DNA from: Phragmitibacter sp965284365
Lineage (GTDB): Bacteria > Verrucomicrobiota > Verrucomicrobiia > Verrucomicrobiales > Verrucomicrobiaceae
Assembly: GCA_965284365.1 (NCBI GenBank)
Contig: OZ260079.1
Location: 5,394,001-5,458,000, forward strand
DNA length: 64,000 bases
Direction: 5' to 3'
Position numbers and translations under genes: made by a program. Shown piece after piece: positions 1-8,391 of this stretch. The notes under the pieces are model-generated. The model saw only the letters and a program-made list of their open reading frames with translations. It made no database searches and was not told where the DNA came from. Position 1 is the first letter of the stretch, and the number at the start of each line of letters is the position of its first letter.

Positions 1-634
1 TGAGTATCTCACACCGACGGATGATGGCGGTGGCCATGCTCAGTTTCGATTGGTCGGGGAGGAGTTCGGTGTGGCCGTCGGGGAAGCAGAGAAGGGCTTC
101 GTTGTTGTCGCTATCAAATCCCCTGCCCTGCTGGCTGACGTCATTGGCGACTGTCATGTCGCAGTGTTTGCGGCGAAGCTTGTCCATCGCGTGGGCTTCG
201 AGGTTCTCGGTTTCGGCGGCGAATCCGACAAGTGTTCCGGTGAAGCCGAAGGGGTTACGCATGGAGCCGAGGATGTCCGGGGTGCGTTCCAATTCCAGGG
301 TAAGTGTGTCCGCCGACTTCTTGATCTTTTGGTTTTGGGTGACCTTGGGGCGGTAGTCGGCAACGGCGGCAGCGAGGATGGCGACGTCGACGGAGTGCAG
401 GGAGAGTGTGTTTCGAGTGGCTTCCCAGAGTTGGTGGGCGGATTCGATTATTATTAATTCCACCCCGGTGGGCGGGGCGAGATTTACCGGCCCGGAGATG
501 AGGATGACCTCGTGACCAGCGTCCCTCGCCGCTTGGGCCAAGGCATAGCCCATTTTTCCGGAGGATCGGTTCGTCAGGTAACGGACGGGATCGATCGCCT
601 CCCGAGTGGGGCCGGCGGTAATGAGGAATCTCAT
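1..634 (-). CDS. coaB: Phosphopantothenate-cysteine ligase CoaB (3' end outside window)
   Basis: CoaB joins 4'-phosphopantothenate to cysteine in coenzyme A synthesis in the cytoplasm. The minus strand reads from an ATG at 634 and stays open to the window edge, giving about 211 residues. The N-terminus MRFLITAGPTREAIDPVRYL followed by TNRSSGKMG is the classic CoaB nucleotide-binding signature, and LAAAVADYRP and an IKKS lysine motif follow. It starts 30 bases after the stop of coaC, so the two activities are separate proteins in one transcript rather than the fused CoaBC found in many bacteria. The missing end prevents a length check. Identification is secure from the motifs; the stand-alone start is supported by an intervening coaC stop codon. 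Confidence 0.93.
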   Translation of the reverse strand, partial: MRFLITAGPTREAIDPVRYLTNRSSGKMGYALAQAARDAGHEVILISGPVNLAPPTGVELIIIESAHQLWEATRNTLSLHSVDVAILAAAVADYRPKVTQNQKIKKSADTLTLELERTPDILGSMRNPFGFTGTLVGFAAETENLEAHAMDKLRRKHCDMTVANDVSQQGRGFDSDNNEALLCFPDGHTELLPDQSKLSMATAIIRRCEIL

Positions 635-664
635 TTTCGCTTCAAACGGAAATGGAGGTCGCAG

Positions 665-1231
665 TCACGGCGCGGCGGTGGGGGCAGCCGGACCGATCTC
701 ACCCAAGATAGCGAGGGCCTCCTGCAGGATGCCATCCACGGGCCAGAGACGGCCGGAGCCTTCGTAACCGCAGGCGAGCATGCCTTCGTCCGGCCCGATG
801 AAGCGGCAGCCGCGGGATTTCAGAGTGGCAACATTGTCCTGAGTGGCAGGGTGGAGCCACATTTTGCCATTCATGGCCGGAGCAATGAGGATGGGGGCAC
901 GGGTGGCGAGAGCGATGGCGCTGAGGGCATCGTGCGCAAAACCGTGGGCCAGGGCGGCGATGATGTTCGCCGTCGCAGGGGCGATCAGGAGGAGGTCGGC
1001 ATTGTCTGCGAGCTGGATGTGGGTGGGCCGCCAGCTCTCCTTTTCGTCAAAGAGACTGGTGACGACGGGATTTTTTGACATCGTTTGCAGGGTCATGGGA
1101 GTGACGAATTCCCGGGCTCCCTCCGTCATGAGGCAGGTCACGCTGCACCCGCCTTTGACCAGCTGGCTGGCCAGATCAGCCGCTTTATACGCCGCGATGG
1201 ATCCGCTCACGCCCAGGAGTACTGACTTCAT
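665..1231 (-). CDS. coaC: Phosphopantothenoylcysteine decarboxylase CoaC (flavoprotein)
   Basis: This is a 188-residue HFCD-family flavoprotein that decarboxylates phosphopantothenoylcysteine to phosphopantetheine with FMN. It shows the N-terminal GVSGSIAAYKAADL flavin motif, the active-site histidine in RPTHIQLADNADLLLIAPAT, the substrate-binding PAMNGKMW motif and the flexible clamp ACGYEGSGRLW with its catalytic cysteine. The start at 1231 (MKSVLLGVSGS) fits the family; an in-frame extension to 1408 adds residues unlike the family and would run into the divergent gene at 1329. The protein ends shortly after the clamp, as stand-alone CoaC proteins do, and coaB follows 30 bases later. Confidence 0.93.
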   Translation of the reverse strand: MKSVLLGVSGSIAAYKAADLASQLVKGGCSVTCLMTEGAREFVTPMTLQTMSKNPVVTSLFDEKESWRPTHIQLADNADLLLIAPATANIIAALAHGFAHDALSAIALATRAPILIAPAMNGKMWLHPATQDNVATLKSRGCRFIGPDEGMLACGYEGSGRLWPVDGILQEALAILGEIGPAAPTAAP

Positions 1232-1328
1232 GGTGAAAGGTAACGGGCGAAAAGCGTTGCGCAACGGCCAGTGCGAATCCACTGGAAATACCTTCGACCC
1301 TCGTCCATAGAGCCGCTGACCACCCATC

Positions 1329-3680
1329 ATGATTTTGTCCGCATTCCGTCTTGTTCCCGCGCTGCTGTTTTTGGTTCTTCCGTTCATGGCCCTGCGGGGG
1401 GCTGGCACCTATGACCTGAATGCCGAGCAGGACGCCCGGCTGAAGAAATTCATGCCGCGCAGCTATGACAAGCTGAAGCGCCGGGCGCCGGTGCATGCGG
1501 TGACCATCGGTGACAGTGTGATGAACATGTATGGCTACACGCCGGAGTATGGGAACACGCTGGGCGCCTATCAGACCATCTTCCTACAGGAGCTCGCGAA
1601 TCTCTTTTATTACACGGGCGGCATCCGGGTCATCCGTCCGCAGGGGGGGCATCCAGAGAAGCTGCACGAGCTGACGGGCTCGGAGATTACTCTGCAGAAT
1701 CTGGCGCGCGGTGGGAAGTTCATGCTGCACGCCATGCAGACGCTGACGACCTCGGCCTTTGAGAACAAGCCGGACATTGTGTTGGTGAGTTTCGGCATCA
1801 ATGACTCGATAGCGGGATGCAGCCTGTCCACCTACCGGGTGGCACTGCAAAATGTGATCGACGTGGTGAAGGCTCAGGATGCGGATATCCTGCTTTTCGG
1901 ACCCAGTGTGGTGGTGCCTGACCCTCCCGAGCAGGGCCTTTCCTACACACGACCCTATGCGGATGTGATGCGCGAGGTCGCAGAGGCCAACGGGATTTTT
2001 TACGCGGATCTGGGTGATCTGTCCTGGCTGATCCGAATTGAAGAGATCAAGACTCCGTATAAAAAGCCCAAGGCGCCAACGGCTCCGGGAACTGCGACAA
2101 CCCCAGCACCTGAAGTTGGTGCTGAGAAGCCTGCTAGTGAAGCCGACAAGAAGGGCAAAGAAGCTCCTGCTACCCCGGCGCCCACCGAAGGCGATGGGAA
2201 GACCGCTGCGGTGGCGGCGGCGACACCACCGGTGGAAAGTCCGGTAAAGATGCCGTCAGAGTCAGATTACGAGACCGACCCAGAAAAGCGGGCGGCAAAA
2301 CTCTTTGATTTCATCGTCAACGACTACCGGAAGTTCTTCAATCATGGCACCACCACTGACTGGGTGCACCCCGATAAGGCATTCCACCGTCTGCTAGGCC
2401 AGCGGCTTTACAAAGAGCTGATCAATGGCCCCAAGGAACTGCCCTGGAAGGTCGCGAATCCCGTGGCGACCGTGCAGAGTGCGGATAACATCGTGCTGAC
2501 TTATCAGTTGGAAAATCCCTCGGACAAGGACCTTACCGTGACGGTGTTGCCGTTGGTGGCTTCGGCGTGGCGTCCACAGGATGTGCCGACCGAGGTGCCA
2601 ATCAAGGCGAAGAAGAAGGCAGATGTGAGCATCACTTATGTGAAGACTGCCAGTTCGCCCATCGTGATGCAAATCGATGATGCGTATTTGCGACTGCCGG
2701 TGCTGCTGGCGGGCGGTGGCACGGCTCGCATTGAGACCATGAGAGCCGTGGTCACACCGGTGAACGTTTTTTGGACGAACAATGTGCAGCACAACTTGGA
2801 AGGTTCCGTGGAACTCACGGGGACGATCAGCAACACCTCCGACAAGCCGGTCAAAGGCAAGTGGCAGGCGGACTGGAAAGAGCAGAACTGGAGTGGCGAT
2901 GTGGCGCTGGAGCCGGGGGCAAAAGCGCCTGTGAAGCTGGTGGTGAAGCTGCCGGACGGAGCGACCGTGCCGCGGGACAAGGGTATTCTCGCCTTCCGGA
3001 TCACGGTAGACGGCCAGACGCTGGCTTTTGACCGGGGGCTGGAAATGTCCAGGAACATCGGCTTGAAGGAATCCGTCACCATGGTGTCGCCCAATGCTGC
3101 ACCTGGGGGAGATGGGGCGGGCGGCAAGAAGATCGTCTTTCGTGCGGATGCCGACAAAAGCGCGCTGTATCTGACCTGGGATATTGAGGGTGTGAACCTG
3201 CTGGACAACCCGCAGAATTCCATTGCCGCGTATGCGGAGGTGAATCTAGATGCCCGGAGTTATGGGAAGCGACTGATGCCCGGTGCAACGGATGTGATCC
3301 GGCTGACCTGTGGGGCGGCGGATGGCGACGGCGAAAGCAGTGCGCTGCTGCCGTGGGTCTTCGGCACAGGGTATGGGATGTATTACGATCCGAAAGCCGT
3401 GAAGGTGAAGATGACTAGCCGAACGGATGGCACGCGCCGGATGGTCGTGGCGCTGCCGCGGGCCTATTTGTATTTGCATGAGTGGAGCCTCGGGAATGGG
3501 AACAGTCAGATCGGCATTACGAACACCCTCTTTGTCTGGCAACAAGACTCGGCAGGCAACGCAGGCTATGAAGCCTTTGTGCTGAGCGACAACGGCTACT
3601 ACCGTGATGACGCGGAATCGGTGATGGCGTTGGAACTGACGGACAAGCCAACGCGGCGATTCACGGTGCATTTTTATTAA
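1329..3680 (+). CDS. Secreted SGNH/GDSL-type hydrolase with C-terminal beta domains
   Basis: The 783-residue protein begins with a signal peptide (about residues 1-25) and an SGNH hydrolase domain, probably an esterase acting on sugar esters outside the cytoplasm. Visible blocks are IGDSV with the nucleophile near S63, a block II glycine in ARGGK, GIND near residue 156, and DWVHPD, where D344 and H347 form the usual DxxH pair. Between the GIND half and the DxxH block lies an Ala/Pro/Lys-rich stretch at about residues 246-305, a low-complexity insert inside the catalytic domain. Residues about 360-590 look like beta-sandwich modules, and 590-783 resemble a carbohydrate-binding type domain. Substrate unknown. 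It is divergent from coaC with about 97 bases between. Confidence 0.82.
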   Translation: MILSAFRLVPALLFLVLPFMALRGAGTYDLNAEQDARLKKFMPRSYDKLKRRAPVHAVTIGDSVMNMYGYTPEYGNTLGAYQTIFLQELANLFYYTGGIRVIRPQGGHPEKLHELTGSEITLQNLARGGKFMLHAMQTLTTSAFENKPDIVLVSFGINDSIAGCSLSTYRVALQNVIDVVKAQDADILLFGPSVVVPDPPEQGLSYTRPYADVMREVAEANGIFYADLGDLSWLIRIEEIKTPYKKPKAPTAPGTATTPAPEVGAEKPASEADKKGKEAPATPAPTEGDGKTAAVAAATPPVESPVKMPSESDYETDPEKRAAKLFDFIVNDYRKFFNHGTTTDWVHPDKAFHRLLGQRLYKELINGPKELPWKVANPVATVQSADNIVLTYQLENPSDKDLTVTVLPLVASAWRPQDVPTEVPIKAKKKADVSITYVKTASSPIVMQIDDAYLRLPVLLAGGGTARIETMRAVVTPVNVFWTNNVQHNLEGSVELTGTISNTSDKPVKGKWQADWKEQNWSGDVALEPGAKAPVKLVVKLPDGATVPRDKGILAFRITVDGQTLAFDRGLEMSRNIGLKESVTMVSPNAAPGGDGAGGKKIVFRADADKSALYLTWDIEGVNLLDNPQNSIAAYAEVNLDARSYGKRLMPGATDVIRLTCGAADGDGESSALLPWVFGTGYGMYYDPKAVKVKMTSRTDGTRRMVVALPRAYLYLHEWSLGNGNSQIGITNTLFVWQQDSAGNAGYEAFVLSDNGYYRDDAESVMALELTDKPTRRFTVHFY

Positions 3681-3719
3681 GTTCATCCGCCGCGCAGAGT
3701 CTCCCCTGCCCTATCCACC

Positions 3720-4415
3720 ATGTCTGCTCCATCCTTCATCTGGGATGAACACACTGTGGAGGACAAGGTGCCACCTGGGGCAATGGATAGACTCTGGGCA
3801 AAGGGATGGCGGCATTTCGGGCGGTATTTCTTCCGCTATAATTTCATGCTGGTGGAGCATACGAGCCTGCGCTTGGTGGTGCCGCTGAGAATCCCGCTAG
3901 ACCAGTTCGCGCCAAGCAAAAGCCAGAGGCGGGTACTGAGGCGCAATGAAGATGTGGCCGTGCGCATTGTGCCGGCAATCGTGACACCGGAACTGGAAGC
4001 GATGTTTCACCGGCACAAGACTCGGTTTCAAGACAACGTGCCGGAAGGACTGCATAATTTTCTCTCTGAGGAGCCTGCGACGGTGCCGTGTGAATGCCTT
4101 AGTGTGATGTGCGAACTCGAGGGTGCGTGCATCGCGGTGAGCTATTGTGACGTGGGAGATGAGGCAGCCTCGAGTGTATATGCATTATTTGAGCCTGACC
4201 ATGCGGAGCGAGGGCTGGGCACGCTGACGATGCTGAAGGAGATCGAGTGGTGTCAGGCGCGGGGTCTTCGCTATTTTTATCCAGGCTATGCCACGCGCGG
4301 GTCCAGCGTGTATGACTACAAGAAGCGCTTTCTGCCGCTGGAAGGTTACGACTGGCAGGACGAGAATTGGAAGCCGCTGGCGGAGATCGAGGCGAGCGTC
4401 GATCAGGTGCTATGA
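3720..4415 (+). CDS. Arginyl/leucyl-tRNA-protein transferase-like protein (ATE C-terminal fold)
   Basis: The 231-residue protein resembles the C-terminal GNAT-type domain of Ate1/Bpt aminoacyl-tRNA-protein transferases, which add an amino acid to protein N-termini for the N-degron pathway. The clearest part is at about residues 150-210: SSVYALFEPDHAERGLG, then a helix, then YFYPGYATRGSSVYDYKKRF, the family's S-x-Y ... LGxxxxL ... YxGY ... MxYKxxF pattern. The usual N-terminal cysteine-rich ATE domain is absent, so full transferase activity is uncertain. It lies 40 bases after the SGNH gene and 38 before the beta-lactamase-fold gene. There is no Shine-Dalgarno; a C-rich leader precedes the ATG. 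Confidence 0.68.
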   Translation: MSAPSFIWDEHTVEDKVPPGAMDRLWAKGWRHFGRYFFRYNFMLVEHTSLRLVVPLRIPLDQFAPSKSQRRVLRRNEDVAVRIVPAIVTPELEAMFHRHKTRFQDNVPEGLHNFLSEEPATVPCECLSVMCELEGACIAVSYCDVGDEAASSVYALFEPDHAERGLGTLTMLKEIEWCQARGLRYFYPGYATRGSSVYDYKKRFLPLEGYDWQDENWKPLAEIEASVDQVL

Positions 4416-4452
4416 TGATGACAATGAATCAAGAAAGGGTCAGGGAAATCTC

Positions 4453-5676
4453 ATGATGAAACGCAGGCATTTGCTGAAATGGACGACTTCGCCTCTGGTG
4501 GCGAGCCTGGCTGCTTCAGCAGAGACGACCTTAAGCGCTGCTGATCAGAGGAATCTCACGGCTCCGCTGGACCGTGCCATGATGACGCTGCTGGCGAAGC
4601 ATGGTTTTCCAGGTGGCGCACTCGGTGTGAGCCGGGGTGGAAAGCTGGTGTACGCAAAGGGTTTTGGTTTCGCTGACACGCAGACACGTCAGGGAGTGCA
4701 TCCCGGCATGCTTTTCCGGATCGCGAGTGTGAGCAAGTGTTTCACAGCAGCGGCGGTGCTGCGGCTGGCGGAACGTGGAAAGCTGCGGCTGAATGACAAG
4801 CCCTTCGAGCAACTAGGGCTGACTTCGTATACTGGCAAAGAAGACCCACGGGTGCGGAAGATCACCGTGGGACAACTTTTGGAGCACAGTGGCGGCTGGG
4901 ATAAGAGCAACGGAGACCCGCTGTTTTTATCACCAGAGATATGCCGCACGGTGAAGTGTGGAGCACCGGCGGGGGTGGACGATACGATTCGTTTTGTGCT
5001 GGCGCAGCAACTGGCTTTTGAGCCGGGCAGTCAGTATGCGTACTCTAACTTCGGCTACATGGTGCTGGGTCGCTTTCTGGAGAAGATCACGGGTGACACC
5101 TATGAGGATGTGATCCGGCGCGAGGTTCTGCGACCCAGTGACATCAAAGATATGAAGCTCGGGCAAACGCTGACAGCAGCGCGGGGCGAAGTGCATTATT
5201 ATCACCGCTTTGTTCCCGTGGCGGCGAGCGTCTTTCCCGGTTCACCAGCCGGTGTGGCATGCCCCTACGGTTCGTTTTGTCTGGAGACGAACGCTGCGAA
5301 CGGTGGCTGGATTGCGAACGTGGCGGACCTCTTGCGGTTTGCAGCGGCCATGGATATGCCGGGGAGACTCCTGCAAGCCGGAACGCTCGCAGCCATCGCG
5401 GCAAAGCCGAGCCATCTCAAGCGAGCCGCGGACGTTTACTACGGGCTCGGCTGGCAAGTGCGGGCACGTGGAGAGAACGGGCGGGCCAATCTCTGGCACG
5501 TGGGGAGCCTGCCGGGTTCGCTGTCACTGCTGGTGCGATTAGGAGATGGATTCAACTGGGCGGCGGTCTTCAATTCCATCACGCTCCAACGGGAGGAGAC
5601 GATCCGGGACATCCAGATGCGAGTGCACAAGGCGGCCCGGGAGATTGGGGCGTGGCCTGAGGTGGATCTGTTCTAG
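4453..5676 (+). CDS. Serine hydrolase, beta-lactamase class C / esterase fold
   Basis: A 407-residue exported enzyme of the class C beta-lactamase/D-alanyl-D-alanine carboxypeptidase/esterase superfamily. The catalytic motifs are present: SVSK (S92 nucleophile, K95), YSN (Y197-N199) and an HVGS third motif near the C-terminus. The N-terminus MMKRRHLLKW carries a twin arginine followed by a hydrophobic stretch, suggesting Tat or Sec export to the periplasm. The start at 4453 gives this signal; the open frame extends upstream to 4288 but overlaps the previous gene without export features. Its natural substrate (ester, peptidoglycan peptide or beta-lactam) cannot be told from sequence. Confidence 0.85.
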   Translation: MMKRRHLLKWTTSPLVASLAASAETTLSAADQRNLTAPLDRAMMTLLAKHGFPGGALGVSRGGKLVYAKGFGFADTQTRQGVHPGMLFRIASVSKCFTAAAVLRLAERGKLRLNDKPFEQLGLTSYTGKEDPRVRKITVGQLLEHSGGWDKSNGDPLFLSPEICRTVKCGAPAGVDDTIRFVLAQQLAFEPGSQYAYSNFGYMVLGRFLEKITGDTYEDVIRREVLRPSDIKDMKLGQTLTAARGEVHYYHRFVPVAASVFPGSPAGVACPYGSFCLETNAANGGWIANVADLLRFAAAMDMPGRLLQAGTLAAIAAKPSHLKRAADVYYGLGWQVRARGENGRANLWHVGSLPGSLSLLVRLGDGFNWAAVFNSITLQREETIRDIQMRVHKAAREIGAWPEVDLF

Positions 5677-5693
5677 CGATGGCGCTTTCGCCT

Positions 5694-6578
5694 CTATCCC
5701 CCCGCCCGCATGCGGTGTTCGCTGGGGCGCCAGCCGATCCAGCGTTTGAAGCTGGTGGAGAAGACGAAGGGATTCAGGTAGCCGACGGCGCGGGCAACGG
5801 TTTCGACTTTCTCGGCTGACTCAGCGAGCATGGCGGCGGCGGCGCGCATGCGGAGCCAGGTGAGATGGCGCAGAGGCGGGCGGCCGAGCTGCTGAATGCA
5901 GAGACGGCGGAGATGCTCACCGCTCATGTGAGCCTCGGCAGCGAGCGTGTGGACGGTCCAGTCTTCGCCAAGGCGATTTTCTACTCGTGACCATAACAAG
6001 GAAAGGCGGTCATCCATCTGCCAGGGCTGAGCGAAACGGAGAACGTGACCCTGGATAAGTTCCACCCAATGATGGGCGGCGGCGGCGGATTCAGATTCGG
6101 TGGAGCACTCGGCATGAAGACCGAGCACGGCGTGCTTCAGCGGGAGAGCATCGAAACTGGCGAGCATGGGCGAACTTGCAGTGACCATGCCGGATTGCTC
6201 TTTGAGCGGCTCATAGCGTGCCCATACGAATTCCCAAGTCTTTCCGGAGACGGCGTGAAAGGCATTTAACATATGAGGTGGCAGCAGGCAGGCCATGCCT
6301 TTCCTGCAGACCTGCCAACGTCCATCCACAAGAATGCGGCCTTCCCCACCGAAGCAGCCCATGAAGTAGGTGCCGCTCTGTTTCATACGCACGATGCGAT
6401 AGGGCGCACGCGCGGCGCACACGCCGACATGGGCGAAACGATGGACACCGAGGGCCCGGCTGAGGGCCGCGTGTTTCAGCCAGGGGCGGTCATCTTGGTC
6501 ATCGGCCTTCACCACGACTTGACTCGTGCGGGGGCCGAGCATGTGGGTTTCAGATAGGTCGTCGTGTTTCACGCTCAT
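5694..6578 (-). CDS. AraC-family transcriptional regulator
   Basis: The 294-residue protein has an N-terminal cupin-like effector domain (about residues 40-180) and a C-terminal AraC double helix-turn-helix (about 190-290), visible as WTVHTLAAEAHMSGEHLRRL and VETVARAVGYLNPFVFSTSF. It probably senses a small molecule, likely a sugar derivative, and controls the divergent gene at 6833. The 254-base region between them carries two similar palindromes that could be its binding sites. It converges with the beta-lactamase-fold gene, with 17 bases between. Confidence 0.9.
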   Translation of the reverse strand: MSVKHDDLSETHMLGPRTSQVVVKADDQDDRPWLKHAALSRALGVHRFAHVGVCAARAPYRIVRMKQSGTYFMGCFGGEGRILVDGRWQVCRKGMACLLPPHMLNAFHAVSGKTWEFVWARYEPLKEQSGMVTASSPMLASFDALPLKHAVLGLHAECSTESESAAAAHHWVELIQGHVLRFAQPWQMDDRLSLLWSRVENRLGEDWTVHTLAAEAHMSGEHLRRLCIQQLGRPPLRHLTWLRMRAAAAMLAESAEKVETVARAVGYLNPFVFSTSFKRWIGWRPSEHRMRAGG

Positions 6579-6619
6579 GCGAACAAAGACAGCTTTCCGC
6601 CGCGCTATGTGTATAAAGA

Positions 6620-6772
6620 CTGGTAACCAGAACGCCTGTCAGCAAAAATGGAGCGGGAAAGTGCAATTGGCTTCGTCAATGGCTCATCCGTTATGTTTTC
6701 ATAGCGGATTTCGCCAGTTCCTTGCCCTCTCGCGCTCCCAGTTTCCTTCCTGACATTCATCCTGGTTATCAG
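6620..6772. promoter_or_regulatory. Candidate operator pair between divergent genes
   Basis: The spacer between the AraC gene and the gene at 6833 contains a perfect palindrome CTGGTAACCAG at 6620-6630 and a related CTGGTTATCAG at 6762-6772, with 9 of 11 bases the same and starts 142 bases apart. Spaced paired sites are typical for AraC-type looping control. Binding by the adjacent regulator is inference. Confidence 0.4.
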
Positions 6773-6832
6773 TCTATCCTCGTGAGTTTCGACTCATGAA
6801 TCAAGTTTCAAACCAAACCAACTGACAAGCCC

Positions 6833-7699
6833 ATGCCCAATCCCTGGACCGGAAAAGGAAATCCCTACACGCGTGAAGAAGTGCGCGAGCGACTGCAAGC
6901 CACAGTGGACAGAGGCGATGCCATCATCGCTGCAGGAGCTGGCACAGGCATCAGCGCGAAGTTCATTGAAAAAGGCGGCGCGGATTTGATCATCATCTAC
7001 AACAGTGGGCGATTCCGCATGATGGGTCACGGCTCCACGGCAGGGCTGATGGCGTATGGCGATGCCAATGCGACTGCTATGGAGATCGGCGAATATGAAG
7101 TGCTACCGGTAGTGGAAGAGGTGCCAGTGATCTGCGGCGTGCACGCCACGGATCCGCGGCGCCGTATGTGGCACTGGCTGGGCAAAGTTAAGGAGATGGG
7201 ATTTTCCGGTGTGAACAATTTTCCGACACATTGCATCGTAGACGGTCACTTCCGGCAAGTGCTGGAAGAAACGGGCATGAGTGTGCGGAAAGAATATGAG
7301 ATGGTGGCGCTGGCGCGGCGAATGGATCTTTTCAGTGTGGTCTATGTCGCGACACCCGAGGACGCGGTGGAGATGGCGAAGGCAGGTGCCGATGCGATCA
7401 TCGTGCATGTCGGCACGACGGTGGGTGGCAGTATCGGCGTGACCGGTGCGGTGGTGAGTTGGGAACACACGATCCAGACGACCAAGGATATCATCGCGGC
7501 GGCGACCCAAGTGCGGAAGGATATTTTCTTCCTGGCGCATGGCGGGCCGATCAACACGCCAGCCGACGCGAAGCGAATCATTGAGAATTCGGACGCGGTT
7601 GGTTTTGTCGGCGCGAGCAGCCTGGAGCGCATGGGCGTGGAGGAGTCTTTGACGGGGCTGACGCGGGAGTTCAAGGCGCTGAAGCTGCCTGGTCGCTGA
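6833..7699 (+). CDS. Phosphoenolpyruvate hydrolase family protein (TIM barrel)
   Basis: The 288-residue cytoplasmic protein matches the phosphoenolpyruvate-hydrolase/TIM-barrel family often found next to or fused with Tm-1-like (UPF0261) ATP-binding proteins. Characteristic stretches are IIAAGAGTGISAKFIEKGGA at residues 26-45, IIIYNSGRFRMMGHGSTAGL shortly after, GVNNFPTHCIVDG, and VHVGTTVGGSIG. The usual UPF0261 partner is not next door. The reaction in this family is poorly established; an aldolase/lyase-like role on a keto acid is likely but not shown. The divergent AraC gene is its probable regulator. Start chosen at ATG 6833, which matches family length. Confidence 0.82.
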   Translation: MPNPWTGKGNPYTREEVRERLQATVDRGDAIIAAGAGTGISAKFIEKGGADLIIIYNSGRFRMMGHGSTAGLMAYGDANATAMEIGEYEVLPVVEEVPVICGVHATDPRRRMWHWLGKVKEMGFSGVNNFPTHCIVDGHFRQVLEETGMSVRKEYEMVALARRMDLFSVVYVATPEDAVEMAKAGADAIIVHVGTTVGGSIGVTGAVVSWEHTIQTTKDIIAAATQVRKDIFFLAHGGPINTPADAKRIIENSDAVGFVGASSLERMGVEESLTGLTREFKALKLPGR

Positions 7700-7746
7700 T
7701 AAGAGATTGAGAAAGACAACCGACCCTGTCTTGCTTATGTTGGCCC

Positions 7747-7950
7747 GTGGAAATTCAGCCCGATCCTATGCAGCAACCCATCCGGAAGCAGGTGGGACGC
7801 AAGGTGACTCCCGAGGATCGTCTGAGGCAGTTGGAAGAAATGAAGTTATTCCTCACGGAAGCTCTCGGCCATGAACCCCACATCCCAACAGAGCCAGAGC
7901 CTTTCCCAGTACGGAAAGCTGTTGGCCGACCTCGCGAAAGCGGGAGTTGA
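7747..7950 (+). CDS. Small basic protein overlapping a nucleotidyltransferase gene
   Basis: A 67-residue reading frame starts with GTG at 7747 (an ATG lies in frame at 7768) and overlaps the next gene by 80 bases in another frame. It contains the duplicated motif PIRKQVGRK and PVRKAVGRP, one near each end, around a charged helix RLRQLEEMKLFLTEALG. The long overlap with a nucleotidyltransferase suggests translational coupling and perhaps an antitoxin or accessory role. I do not recognise a family, and coding status rests on the position and the internal repeat. Confidence 0.5.
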   Translation: MEIQPDPMQQPIRKQVGRKVTPEDRLRQLEEMKLFLTEALGHEPHIPTEPEPFPVRKAVGRPRESGS

Positions 7951-8362
7951 TTATGCTGTGGTGGGGGGGCTGGCCGTGATCTTTAACGGCTATCCGCGAT
8001 TCACACTCGATGCAGATATCATCGTGGGCGATTCCAAGGAGAACCTGGAACGGTTGCTCGCGAGTCTGCGGCACTGGGGCGAAGGCTGGGCTAAAGAACT
8101 GAGCATTGAAGATTTCCCCGCCGAAGAGGGAGCCATCAGAGTCGTGGAAGACTTTGAACTCGACATCTTTACCCGTTTGCGAGGGCGGTCCCTGGAAGAT
8201 TTCCGGGATGATTTGAGATCCCTGGTTTTTCACGATGTGAAGATCGCCTTCCTCAGCCCTGCGGGGTTGCTTCACTGCAAGGAAAGTTCCGTTCGAGAAA
8301 AAGACATCCTCGATACTGCCGCGATGCGCGCAGTCATGGAACGCGAGCAGTCAGATCGCTAG
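7871..8362 (+). CDS. Minimal nucleotidyltransferase-fold protein (AbiEii/MNT-like)
   Basis: The 163-residue protein has the polymerase-beta-type nucleotidyltransferase core: YAVVGGLAVIFNGYPR at about residues 28-43, LDADIIV with paired acidic residues (the D-x-D metal site), and a third acid in ELDIFTR. Such stand-alone domains occur as toxins or antitoxin-like modifiers in MNT/HEPN and AbiE-type systems and also as housekeeping adenylyltransferases. No HEPN gene is adjacent; the overlapping 67-residue ORF upstream is the only candidate partner. Start chosen at ATG 7871. Confidence 0.72.
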   Translation: MNPTSQQSQSLSQYGKLLADLAKAGVDYAVVGGLAVIFNGYPRFTLDADIIVGDSKENLERLLASLRHWGEGWAKELSIEDFPAEEGAIRVVEDFELDIFTRLRGRSLEDFRDDLRSLVFHDVKIAFLSPAGLLHCKESSVREKDILDTAAMRAVMEREQSDR

Positions 8363-8391
8363 CAATTAGCTTTAAATATTTTCGATTACAC

